Origin: Blautia parvula
GTDB taxonomy: Bacteria; Bacillota; Clostridia; Lachnospirales; Lachnospiraceae
Assembly: GCF_020215665.1 (NCBI RefSeq)
Contig: NZ_CP084061.1
Location: 3,642,501-3,706,500, forward strand
Direction of reading: 5' to 3'
Length of the DNA stretch: 64,000 nt
Numbering within the stretch: the stretch's first letter is position 1; every line of letters begins with the position of its first letter. Position numbers and translations under genes: made by a program. The notes beneath the pieces are model-generated. The model searched no databases, was not told the DNA's origin, and saw only the letters and a program-made list of their open reading frames with translations. Of this stretch, positions 37,189 through 45,550 are shown in pieces.

Positions 37189-37920
37189 TCATTGTCTCAA
37201 CAATTTACACTGATTTTTCCCGTAAAATACCACACCACTATGGCAGTCCATGAGGGATATCAATTTACTAAAATTCTTGTAGTTACCAGGATTTTCAAGG
37301 GAATATGGACATATCCCGATAACCGGCATATCCTGTATTGCCTGGTTCAGCCTGGCCTCAAAAGAAAGCAGGGCTTCCGCATTACCGCCTATGCAGTCCA
37401 TTGCAGGAGAACCGGATGCCCACAGCCGGGTATGCCCCTTTGCAACGGCACTTTCAATGCCGGCGCTCCAGGCCCGGAGTGGTCCTTCTACTCCCTCCTT
37501 GCGATACAAAGACTGAAAATCAATCACATTAAGCAGACCTTCTTTTTCCAGCGTCTTCACATCCAGCCCGTTTCTCTCATACTGCTCACAGACCTTATCC
37601 GTCTCCTGCCACCAACATCCTTTCATGATACCGGCCCCCTCACTGAGAGCCCGGCGGAAAAATGAGACTTCAAATTCTGTAATTTCAGAATCTTTCTCTG
37701 TAATAAGAAGCAGGTGTTCCTTTTTATTCAGTTTATCCCACAGAGAATTGGATATCTTGCTGCCGCTGCTCATGACAGATTTTAACTGTTCCTCACTGAT
37801 TCTCCATTCTTTTCCAATCTTAACAGCAGACAGCCTCCCCTGCTTCAGCCATCTGTATATCGTAGTCGTAGTGGTCCTCAGATACGCTGCCACTTCAGTC
37901 ACCGTCAAGAGTTTCTCCAT
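37189..37920 (-). CDS. HTH regulator with MEDS (DcmR-type) sensory domain
   Basis: 243 residues. The first 55 form an excisionase/MerR-like helix-turn-helix (L-T-V-T-E-V-A-A-Y-L-R then T-I-Y-R-W-L-K-Q-G-R-L). From about 70 to the end the sequence fits the MEDS domain, found in methanogen and methylotroph regulators such as DcmR: paired blocks around F-F-R-R-A-L-S-E-G-A-G, W-A-S-G-S-P and I-G-I-C-P-Y. MEDS proteins control C1-compound genes, which fits the convergent corrinoid methyltransferase operon. It is therefore the likely sensor of the methyl donor. Promoter at 37960-37988. Confidence 0.8.
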   Translation of the reverse strand: MEKLLTVTEVAAYLRTTTTTIYRWLKQGRLSAVKIGKEWRISEEQLKSVMSSGSKISNSLWDKLNKKEHLLLITEKDSEITEFEVSFFRRALSEGAGIMKGCWWQETDKVCEQYERNGLDVKTLEKEGLLNVIDFQSLYRKEGVEGPLRAWSAGIESAVAKGHTRLWASGSPAMDCIGGNAEALLSFEARLNQAIQDMPVIGICPYSLENPGNYKNFSKLISLMDCHSGVVFYGKNQCKLLRQ

Positions 37921-37959
37921 GATTTCTGCTCCTCCTGTGAAACAAATATATCTGCTTCT

Positions 37960-37988
37960 ATCATATCACAGATGAATTTTCTTGTCGA
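37960..37988 (-). promoter_or_regulatory. Promoter of the MEDS regulator, with an overlapping palindrome
   Basis: Minus strand: -35 TCGACA (37983-37988), 17-base spacer, -10 TATGAT (37960-37965). A TTGTCG-A-CGACAA palindrome (37982-37994) covers the -35 box, a possible autoregulatory operator. Confidence 0.6.
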
Positions 37989-38026
37989 CGACAAACAAAT
38001 CCCTCTGCCAAGGTTACCCTATACGC

Positions 38027-38057
38027 AAAAAAGCCCTGGTACCATATGGATACCAGG
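38027..38057 (-). terminator. Terminator of rplJL
   Basis: Minus-strand stem CCTGGTA/TACCAGG with a CCATA-containing loop, then six T, about 40 bp after the rplL stop. It closes the rplJL unit before the inserted block, confirming that rpoBC is not co-transcribed. Confidence 0.88.
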
Positions 38058-38097
38058 ACTTAAATGATTTATTTTTACAAGCTTTTCTACGCTTAAA

Positions 38098-38472
38098 TTA
38101 TTTAAGTGTAACTTTAGCGCCTTCGCCCTCAAGTTTGGTTTTGATCTCCTCAGCCTCAGCTTTGGAAGCAGCCTCTTTAAGAACTTTCGGAGCACCGTCA
38201 ACAACTTCTTTAGCTTCTTTTAAGCCTAAGCCGGTAACTTCACGAACAACTTTGATAACTTTAACTTTGTTAGGACCAACCTCTGTCAGTTCTACGTCAA
38301 ACTCATCTTTCTCTTCTGCTGCTGCTGCACCATCACCTGCTGCTGCAACTACAACGCCTGCTGCTGCGGATACACCGAATTCTTCTTCGCAAGCTTTTAC
38401 TAATTCATTTAACTCTAATACAGATAACTCTTTGATAGCTTCAATAAACTCAGCTGTTGTTAATTTTGCCAT
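38098..38472 (-). CDS. rplL: 50S ribosomal protein L7/L12
   Basis: 124 residues. N-terminal dimerisation helices, the Ala-rich hinge near residues 36-52 and the conserved C-terminal factor-binding domain ([15 protein letters not shown]) are all present. It forms the ribosomal stalk that recruits EF-Tu and EF-G. It follows rplJ by 69 bp and ends at a strong terminator instead of running into rpoB. Confidence 0.97.
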   Translation of the reverse strand: MAKLTTAEFIEAIKELSVLELNELVKACEEEFGVSAAAGVVVAAAGDGAAAAEEKDEFDVELTEVGPNKVKVIKVVREVTGLGLKEAKEVVDGAPKVLKEAASKAEAEEIKTKLEGEGAKVTLK

Positions 38473-38541
38473 TTTTATTTACCTCCAATTTTTTGTTTTA
38501 TTTTCGTTTGATTGTACGTCTGACTTTGTCAGCGTATTAAA

Positions 38542-39042
38542 TTACTCTGCTGCTGCTCCACCCTGCTGTTCAGCAATCTGGTTAAGCACACGAGCGAAGT
38601 TTGTGATAGGAGACTGGATACTTCCAAGCAGTTTTCCAAGCAGTTCTTCTCTTGAAGGAACTTTGGAAAGTGCCTCGATTCCTGCCTTGTCGTAGTAAGC
38701 GTCTTCAACAACACCTGCTACTAATTCCAGAGTCGGAACATCCTTTGCGTATTTTGCAAGGATTCTTGCCGGAGCAGTTGCATCTTCCATACATACTGCC
38801 AAAGCGTTTGTTCCCTCTAAATGCTGGCATAATTCTTCACAAGGAGTTCCTTTGAAAGCAAAGTTCATCATTGTGTTTTTGTATACTTTGTAAGTAACAC
38901 CAGCTTCTCTTAATTCCTTACGCATTTTTGTATCCTGCTCAACAGTGATACCTTTGTAGCTTACTAACACTACAGATGCGGCATCTTTAATACTGCTGGC
39001 AATCTCGTCTACGACCGGTTTTTTGAGTTCTACTTTTGCCAT
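38542..39042 (-). CDS. rplJ: 50S ribosomal protein L10
   Basis: 166 residues, normal length. Typical L10 features: V-V-L-V-S-Y-K-G-I-T-V near residue 27, the R-x-E-L-R-E-A-G-V block and a C-terminal stalk helix that binds L7/L12 dimers. AAGGAGG precedes the ATG. An L10 leader upstream gives feedback control. The usual rplK-rplA genes are not upstream; a foldase gene is. Confidence 0.97.
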   Translation of the reverse strand: MAKVELKKPVVDEIASSIKDAASVVLVSYKGITVEQDTKMRKELREAGVTYKVYKNTMMNFAFKGTPCEELCQHLEGTNALAVCMEDATAPARILAKYAKDVPTLELVAGVVEDAYYDKAGIEALSKVPSREELLGKLLGSIQSPITNFARVLNQIAEQQGGAAAE

Positions 39043-39109
39043 GAATTAGTGCACCTCCTTATTTTTTTAGGCTGCGCTGCTCATATATCGAAAGGTACTT
39101 CAACGATTA

Positions 39110-39238
39110 GTACGAAAAAAACCTCTCTGCATAGACAGAGAGGCTTCATCAATCCTAATAATTGCAAGAATGAATCTTTCCTCGGCAGGCGTTTTATCCT
39201 TATGCCTAACGGCACCTGCTGTCTTCGGCAGCTATTCC
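39110..39238 (-). ncRNA. L10 (rplJ) ribosomal-protein leader with attenuator
   Basis: Upstream of rplJ the minus-strand RNA holds GCCGAAGACAGCAGG (about 39218-39232) and CCTGCCGAGG (about 39178-39187), the paired signature of the bacterial L10 leader. It is followed by a hairpin CCTCTCTG/CAGAGAGG (39122-39143) with a seven-T run, acting as the attenuator. L10-L12 binding is expected to favour termination. Confidence 0.85.
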
Positions 39239-39244
39239 TGTATT

Positions 39245-39273
39245 AAAATACCATGCAGGACAAGTATTGTCAA
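39245..39273 (-). promoter_or_regulatory. Promoter of rplJL
   Basis: Minus strand: perfect -35 TTGACA (39268-39273), 17-base spacer, -10 TATTTT (39245-39250), ending just before the L10 leader. Confidence 0.85.
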
Positions 39274-39303
39274 GCATTTTTTCAACTTTTTTCATCTGTG
39301 TCC

Positions 39304-40338
39304 TCATGTATCCTGCTCCATGAGAACTTCTTTTGCTGCCGCTTCCAATTTGCTGTCTTTTTTCTTTACCTCTGCTTTTTGTACTTCTGTCCGGATTTCC
39401 TGTTTTGCCGCTTCTGTTTTGATCTGGCTCTCCAGTACACCTTTTACATCCTTCAGCGGCAGATATCCGTCCTCCTCCCTCTCAAGGCATTTCATGACCA
39501 GCATATTCTGCCCGGCTGCAAAAGGCTCGCTTATCTCACCTGCCTGCATGCCGGCTGCCAGCATCCAGCGCAGACCGTACACGCCACTTTTTCCCTCCTG
39601 GGTATCAAGGGAATTCATCTCCAGCTCATAAAAGCTGATATCAGGGAATGTTTCTGCCAGCTCTTCCTTCTCCATGCCGCTCTCCATAGCTTCGGCCGCA
39701 TGCCGGAGTATTTCTGTGTTCTCTGCCTTTGTCTCTGCTGCCAGCACATTCACTTTATTTTCATACCGGTAGCTTTCCAGGTTCTCATTGTATGCGGATT
39801 CCAGTTCCTTATCTGTGATAGTATGCTCCTTTTTCAGCGCCTCCGTCAGTTCTGATTCCAGTTCTGTATAGAAATACTGATAATAAGCTTCTTCCGTATA
39901 GGTGATAAGTCCATAGTTCACCTCACCGGAAGCTTCCTTCCGGCTGCGGGACGCATTCTCCTGCTCCATGGACTCCTTCAGCGATTCATAATCTGCATCT
40001 GCCCGGATTCCCCTGGCCTCTGCCATGGATGCGATCACCTTGTCCCGTATCAGTTCCTCCTCCGCAAGACCCATGATCTCTTCTAAAGGTGTACTGCCAT
40101 CTATCCTGCCGGTCCAGAAGTCCTTCCTGTTTGCCTCCTCTGTGGAATACCCGCTTTTCACCTGTGCCCGGAGTCTCTGCAGTACGAGCTGGTACTCTTC
40201 CCGTACAATGTCCTGACCGTTTACTTCCATCACGGTACGCATCTCTTCCGGCTTCTGAAATCTGATATAGATGATCAGACCTGCCAGCAGCAATAGAACC
40301 ACTCCGAAAACAGCATTCACAATATATTTTTTCCGCAT
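39304..40338 (-). CDS. SurA/PrsA-like membrane-anchored foldase (peptidyl-prolyl isomerase family)
   Basis: 344 residues from the ATG at 40338, with AGGAGCGACAG ahead; the open frame starts 15 codons earlier without such a site. A membrane anchor at residues 5-25 precedes a SurA N-terminal-like helical domain (V-N-G-Q-D-I-V-R-E-E-Y near 38) and a C-terminal region that may be a degenerate rotamase. It probably helps fold secreted proteins outside the membrane. It follows the giant surface protein gene by 64 bp on the same strand, so that protein may be a client. Isomerase activity is uncertain because parvulin motifs are weak. Confidence 0.75.
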   Translation of the reverse strand: MRKKYIVNAVFGVVLLLLAGLIIYIRFQKPEEMRTVMEVNGQDIVREEYQLVLQRLRAQVKSGYSTEEANRKDFWTGRIDGSTPLEEIMGLAEEELIRDKVIASMAEARGIRADADYESLKESMEQENASRSRKEASGEVNYGLITYTEEAYYQYFYTELESELTEALKKEHTITDKELESAYNENLESYRYENKVNVLAAETKAENTEILRHAAEAMESGMEKEELAETFPDISFYELEMNSLDTQEGKSGVYGLRWMLAAGMQAGEISEPFAAGQNMLVMKCLEREEDGYLPLKDVKGVLESQIKTEAAKQEIRTEVQKAEVKKKDSKLEAAAKEVLMEQDT

Positions 40339-40402
40339 CTGTCGCTCCTGAAAATGGGAGCTGCCGAAACAGCCCCCATACATGTCTTTTAAATTCTGTA
40401 TC

Positions 40403-43400
40403 TTAGTTTCTGTATTTCCGCTTCTTTCCGAAAATCACCACTGCTCCTCCTGATAATACCAGAAGTCCGGCCATAAGTGCAAGCGGTGTTTCATCGCCTG
40501 TCTTGGCACCGGAAGATTTTTTATTTCCGTTTGTTGTGGTGGTATTCTTCTTTTTGGTGCCGGGAGTGCTGGTTTTCTTCAGGTTCCTGACTGCCTTCTC
40601 CAAAGCCGCCTGCGCCTTGTCTACCTGAGACTGTGTTGCATCCTCATCCTCCAATACCGTCTTCGCTGCCTCCAGTGCCTTTTGGAAGTTCTTCCAGCTT
40701 GTGCTTGTATAACTTCCCTGCTTGTCATCTTTATGCTTATCATAGAGTTTCTGCAGTTCTGTCTTATCAGCCTTTTTGGAATCCGTCTTCTCCTTCAGTC
40801 CCTTCACTGCGCTTTCAAGAGATGCGGCTGCCTCATTGATCTCTTTCTGGGTTGCAGAATCATCTTTCAGGACCTTATCCGCCTTTTTCAGGGCAGCGGT
40901 AAATGTTTTCCAGGACTCATCCGTATAATTGCCCTGCTTGTCATCCTTGTGGGCTTTATAGAGTTTTTCCAGAGCGGTTTTGTCGGCTTTGATCTCCGGA
41001 TTTTCCTCAAGTGCCGCGATCGCAGATTTCAGAGCTTTCTCTGCATCGTTCACTGTATCTTGGTCCACATCATTGTCCAGAGCATTCTTTGCATCTTTCA
41101 GCGCGTCTGTAAATGCCTTCCAGCTTGCGTCCGTATAATTGCCCTGCTTGTCATCCTTGTGGGCTTTATAGAGTTTTTCCAGCGCCGTTTTATCGACTTT
41201 GACCTCCGGATTTTCCTCAAGAGCTGCAAATGCATCTTCCAGCGCTTTCTTAGCATCATTTACTGCTTCCTGGTCCACATCACTGTTTAAAGCTTCCTCG
41301 GCTGTTTTCAGCGCGTCTGTAAATACCTTCCAGCTTGCGTCCGTATAATTGCCCTGCTTTTTATCCTTGTAGGCATCATATACTTTCTGCAGTTCTTTTT
41401 TGTCTACAGCCGGAGCCGGTTCGTATTTCTCCAATGCATGAAACGCCTCTGTCAATGTATCTGCTGCTGCCTTGATGGAATCTTTTGTGGCATTTGCATT
41501 TACTTTCTCCAGTCTGGCAGCCAGAACCGCATTCCGGTATGCCTTCCAGGAGGCTTCTGTGTAATAGGACTCTTCCTCTGCAGGAGTAAGGGCCAGAGCT
41601 GTATCAATGGCGGTTGTATCCAGCTCTTCTTTTGCTATTGTATATCTCTCGTACAGGGAAACATCATCCAGCAGGACAGACGCGGCGTCACTGTTGACGC
41701 TGAGGCTTATCTTATTGTATTCCTTTGTGGTAAATGCAAGTTTTACCTTTCTCCATCCTTTATCGGAAGCTTCTGACTCGGGTTTGGCATTTCCAAGCTT
41801 GATGTCACCTGTATGAGTAACATTGTTATGATGTTTTGCCTCAATAGCAACTTTGTCAACATCGGAATCATTGCATTTTATCCAGGCTTCACATATATAT
41901 TCTGTATTAGCCTTAACCGGAACCTTGCCGATCTCCGAGTACGCTGTCCCTTCACCGGTCTTCTCCACTTTAAGACTCTGTTCACCACTGTGGGCATCCT
42001 CTTTTGTGACTCCTACACGGCTCTGCCATTCTCCCCAGTCGGATTCTTTTTTCTCAAAGCCTGCATTATCATTATCAGGATTATACTCTTTCAGGATATT
42101 GTCTGCTGAATCCGGAGTATTTTCCTTTATGTCATCCTTCTTCATCAAGTCTTTTACCGCATTTTCCAGCCTTGCTGCATAGCTGTCGATCATATCCTGT
42201 GTCACAACAGGGCGGGCAAGTGCCGTTTTCGCAGCTTCCAGAGCCTTCTGCATTGCGGTAAAACTGCCGGATTCAAAATCAGCTTCCCGGTATGCTTCTG
42301 CCATGGCTGTCAGGGCTTCCAGATATGTCTTGTCCACTTCCGGCCGCTCTGCTTCGCTTTCACCCTGGTATTCAAATGCACCCATATCCAAAACTGCTGT
42401 TCCGCTTTCTCCCGTATAAGGAGCGGGATTGCCTTCATAGTCCTTATTTTCAATGGTGATCTGTGTCGGTACCAGTTCATCTGCTACTTTCGGCATAGAT
42501 TCCTGGGGAACCGGCATATAATCCATACCTGCATCAATACAGGGTGAGGTGGATTTAAGCTTGAATCCATCCGGACTTCCCAGGGTCACCGTATTGTCGG
42601 AAAAACTTCCTTCTGTATAGTTTGTCGGATCTGTAAACTGAGGATCTGCGATGACAGCACCCTGGTCCTCATCTACCGGATATATATCCGCAATACTTCC
42701 GTATACACAGTTATTGGCATAGGTGACACCGTCGTTATTTACGAATTCATCACTGTCGCCGCAGAAGATATTGTTGTAAATATCGGTTCCGCTGGACGGA
42801 GGAGTTCCCCATGATGCCTGCTCTACTGCATTTATCTTGTACCCATGGTTCCAGTACATGGTATTGTTGTAGAACTGGTTGCCGATACTTCCGTATTCAC
42901 CGATACGCAGAATGCGGGCGCCGTTAAACAGGCCGTCGTTTACACTGACATTGTATCTTGCAACTGCATTGACCGTGTAGTTCGGTCCCGGACAGGACAT
43001 CCAGAAGCCGCCTTTGTTGTCATGGCTGTAATTGTACTGATACATAACATTCTGGTTGCCGTAGTCAAAATCAAATGCCATGCCATCCTGATAACTCTCC
43101 GTATGGGCCGCCTCATTGTACTGCATGGTCACATTATTGCAGTCCCACATCCATATAGCCGCATGGGCAGGATTTCTGCTGTAATCCCAGTCCTCGCTGG
43201 CGCTTTTCACGATCAGGTTCTTCTCTGCAATACCGCCGTCTGCATTGATCAGGACGATGCCGTCACCGGCTACATCATAGACATAGTTCTCTGCCACATA
43301 TACATTTGGCCATCCGACCCATCTTCCTTTTCCGGCTTCCTGTGAACCGCTGCCGCCGACTAATACTCTGGATGCCCAGGAGCTTTCCATATAAATAGCC

Positions 43401-45277
43401 TCATGGCAGACATTTTCCACCTTATTGCCAACGATAGTCAGGTCTGTAAAACTGGATTCAACCGCATCTCCGGTCACCAGGGCGATCACGCCGCCTGAGC
43501 CTTTCTGGGCGCCGCCCTGCATGTAGCCGTTGACATTATGCACATAGTTATTTTTCACAACAACACCCGGCAGATCCCCTGCATCGTGGTTTTCCACAAG
43601 GATACCAGTGAGCAGATACCGGCTCTGTTTCTTATTGGCATTGTCTTTTACCAGGTCTGCCGCGTCAGTCTCCCAGTTGGTCACTTCCAGGTTCTGAACT
43701 GTGATGTAACTGGAATTGTAAATATGGACTGCTGCCACATCCTGCTTCGGTGCGTTCTTATTGGTCTGCCACGGATTACCGCTGCCGTTGATAACAGGGT
43801 CTTCACCCTCGCCGTATCTGTCCACATAAACAGGGTTCTCCGGGGTTCCTGCTGCCTCCTGCAGTTTAAGCTGCTCACCGTTCCATGTACAGCCGGCTTT
43901 TAAAAGAAGTTTTCCCCCTGCCCGGAGACGGAGTCTCTTTACGTTCGCAAAGGTCTTCCATGCCTGCTCCGGTGAGGTTCCGGTATTGGAGTCATCCCCG
44001 CCAGCCGCATCAATATAGAAGGAATCGCTGCTTGTGATCGGAGTATCCTCATCCGGAATATCAGGAGTGTCAGGATTTTCCGCCTTTACGAGCCTGATAT
44101 TTCTGGCCTTTGCAGTTCCTTTTGTCAGCCAGACACTGATATTCTTTGACGTTTCCCCTGCCGGCATCTGGAATTTAACAGAAATGGTCTCCCACTCATT
44201 TGTCTTTGTATTTTCCGCAAAAGACTTATCTGTTTTGTCTGTCCCTGGTTTCTTCTGGGCTATGGAAATGGCATTTGCAGTGTCCGCATACACCTCTCCG
44301 CTCAGTTCATACCAGGCTCCCGCTTCCAGGCCGTTTACATCCCGGTTAATACCATTGGCTTCTTTACCGGCATCAAATGAGCTGTAGTTAACGCCATCCT
44401 CCTGCCCAGTAGTGATCACTGCAGTATTCGGCCATTTTCCCCAGCCGTTTAACCCATCTGAGAAGTCACCGTTTGTCAGAAGATTGGTCTCCTCCTGTGA
44501 CCCCTGCTGTTTCTCCAGGCTGCTGACAGTGTTCACCAGCTCTGCTGTAATGGCGTCCACTTCATCCTGGTCTTTCTGGGCTGCTTCATAGGAATTGGCA
44601 TCTAAAAATGTCTTTGCCTCGTCTGTCTTGCTCTGAAGCACTGCAAGAGATTCCGGTGTATAGATATCTGTCTGTCCCAGCTTCTCTTCCGCATCGGTGA
44701 CTGCTGCATTCAGGTCAGACAGATTCGGTGCTTCATACAGTTTTACATCATCTGCAAAAGCATCGCCCGCATTTGCGTTCAGCCAGGTATACACATTTGG
44801 TTTCCGGGCGCCTTCCCACATGGTAAAACGCACAGCAACTTTAACCCATTGGTTCACTTCACTCTGTGACTGTACGGCAAACTGCGGGTCACTGCCTTTT
44901 CCCTCATCCTCATGAAATCCTATAGAATAAGAACCCGGAACAGTCTGGTAAATCTGTGCTGTAAGCCAGTAATCCTTTCCCGGTGTCAGTGCAATATCCT
45001 GTGTCACCTGTGAGCCGTTGCCCTTTGCATTTTCTCTCAGACAGAAGCTGCCCTCCGCAGGCTGGATAACTTCGCTGCCAACCCGCTCCATGCTGGCCCC
45101 TCCGTCCTGGCACCAGCCATTTCTTATCCATCCGTTTAGATCTTCTTCTTCAAATCCTCCATTTACAAGCAGGCCTGCTGCAGGTTCTGCTTTGACCGGC
45201 ACAGCTATTGTTATATTCCCCATAATCATAGCCGCTGCCATCAGAATGGAAACTCCTGATTTCCATTTTTTCATCAT
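40403..45277 (-). CDS. Giant cell-surface beta-helix protein with carbohydrate-binding and FIVAR domains
   Basis: 1624 residues from the ATG at 45277 (GGAGG upstream). In order: signal peptide (about 1-30, cut after V-K-A); a CBM4/9-like jelly roll starting G-L-L-V-N-G-G-F-E; a helical linker; a second jelly roll (L-L-T-N-G-D-F-S); a right-handed beta-helix of about 500 residues opening Y-I-D-A-A-G-G-D-D-S; a third jelly roll; five FIVAR repeats of 65-70 residues with a K-Q-G-N-Y-T-D-A-S-W core; a Thr/Lys/Asn-rich wall linker; and a sorting-type tail A-K-T-G-D with a hydrophobic helix and K-K-R-K-Y-R-N. The tail lacks the L-P of LPXTG. The plan recalls GH136 lacto-N-biosidases and other glycan-active beta-helix enzymes; catalytic class is not assigned. 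LytTR-type repeats lie upstream. Confidence 0.85.
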   Translation of the reverse strand: MMKKWKSGVSILMAAAMIMGNITIAVPVKAEPAAGLLVNGGFEEEDLNGWIRNGWCQDGGASMERVGSEVIQPAEGSFCLRENAKGNGSQVTQDIALTPGKDYWLTAQIYQTVPGSYSIGFHEDEGKGSDPQFAVQSQSEVNQWVKVAVRFTMWEGARKPNVYTWLNANAGDAFADDVKLYEAPNLSDLNAAVTDAEEKLGQTDIYTPESLAVLQSKTDEAKTFLDANSYEAAQKDQDEVDAITAELVNTVSSLEKQQGSQEETNLLTNGDFSDGLNGWGKWPNTAVITTGQEDGVNYSSFDAGKEANGINRDVNGLEAGAWYELSGEVYADTANAISIAQKKPGTDKTDKSFAENTKTNEWETISVKFQMPAGETSKNISVWLTKGTAKARNIRLVKAENPDTPDIPDEDTPITSSDSFYIDAAGGDDSNTGTSPEQAWKTFANVKRLRLRAGGKLLLKAGCTWNGEQLKLQEAAGTPENPVYVDRYGEGEDPVINGSGNPWQTNKNAPKQDVAAVHIYNSSYITVQNLEVTNWETDAADLVKDNANKKQSRYLLTGILVENHDAGDLPGVVVKNNYVHNVNGYMQGGAQKGSGGVIALVTGDAVESSFTDLTIVGNKVENVCHEAIYMESSWASRVLVGGSGSQEAGKGRWVGWPNVYVAENYVYDVAGDGIVLINADGGIAEKNLIVKSASEDWDYSRNPAHAAIWMWDCNNVTMQYNEAAHTESYQDGMAFDFDYGNQNVMYQYNYSHDNKGGFWMSCPGPNYTVNAVARYNVSVNDGLFNGARILRIGEYGSIGNQFYNNTMYWNHGYKINAVEQASWGTPPSSGTDIYNNIFCGDSDEFVNNDGVTYANNCVYGSIADIYPVDEDQGAVIADPQFTDPTNYTEGSFSDNTVTLGSPDGFKLKSTSPCIDAGMDYMPVPQESMPKVADELVPTQITIENKDYEGNPAPYTGESGTAVLDMGAFEYQGESEAERPEVDKTYLEALTAMAEAYREADFESGSFTAMQKALEAAKTALARPVVTQDMIDSYAARLENAVKDLMKKDDIKENTPDSADNILKEYNPDNDNAGFEKKESDWGEWQSRVGVTKEDAHSGEQSLKVEKTGEGTAYSEIGKVPVKANTEYICEAWIKCNDSDVDKVAIEAKHHNNVTHTGDIKLGNAKPESEASDKGWRKVKLAFTTKEYNKISLSVNSDAASVLLDDVSLYERYTIAKEELDTTAIDTALALTPAEEESYYTEASWKAYRNAVLAARLEKVNANATKDSIKAAADTLTEAFHALEKYEPAPAVDKKELQKVYDAYKDKKQGNYTDASWKVFTDALKTAEEALNSDVDQEAVNDAKKALEDAFAALEENPEVKVDKTALEKLYKAHKDDKQGNYTDASWKAFTDALKDAKNALDNDVDQDTVNDAEKALKSAIAALEENPEIKADKTALEKLYKAHKDDKQGNYTDESWKTFTAALKKADKVLKDDSATQKEINEAAASLESAVKGLKEKTDSKKADKTELQKLYDKHKDDKQGSYTSTSWKNFQKALEAAKTVLEDEDATQSQVDKAQAALEKAVRNLKKTSTPGTKKKNTTTTNGNKKSSGAKTGDETPLALMAGLLVLSGGAVVIFGKKRKYRN
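40560..41400 (-). repeat. Tandem FIVAR-coding repeats
   Basis: Four units of about 205-215 bp inside the giant surface gene. The stretch coding the K-Q-G-N-Y-T-D-A-S-W core (near 40700, 40920, 41140, 41340) is almost identical between copies, which would allow repeat-number change by recombination. A fifth, more diverged unit lies just upstream. Confidence 0.85.
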
Positions 45278-45430
45278 TTTGACCTTTTCCTCCTTCAATT
45301 TGAGTTTTTGTTTATTCACTTCTCAAAGTAGGCATCCCTCCTCTGCATCTTTTTACCGTCATTTGCACTGCTAATGGGGAAATTTATCCCATTTTTTATA
45401 TAGTATCACAAGGGATGTATCTGTTTTTTT

Positions 45431-45464
45431 CAAATTCAACCATATTTTTAACAAATTCAACCAT
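45431..45464 (-). promoter_or_regulatory. LytTR-like direct repeats upstream of the giant surface gene
   Basis: Two identical 13-mers, ATGGTTGAATTTG on the minus strand (45452-45464 and 45431-45443), start 21 bp apart. Direct 9-bp repeats with about 21-bp period are the binding pattern of LytTR regulators. They lie just upstream of an extended -10-like TGTGATACT. A LytTR regulator is encoded 3 kb away at 48421. Confidence 0.55.
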
Positions 45465-45550
45465 CTTTACTAAAATTTTATCCAATCCTCCTTTTATTAG
45501 AGTTAAACTTTTACGACCGTACACATAAACTAAAAGAAAAGGCCATTTTT

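Noticed and set aside
37189-37920. Phage-type excisionase
   Set aside because: Only the N-terminal helix-turn-helix is excisionase-like; 180 further residues fit the MEDS sensor, and no integrase lies next to it.
40560-41400. Regular repeats that could be taken for a CRISPR array
   Set aside because: Units are over 200 bp, in frame, and encode FIVAR domains; there are no short spacers. No CRISPR array is visible in the window.
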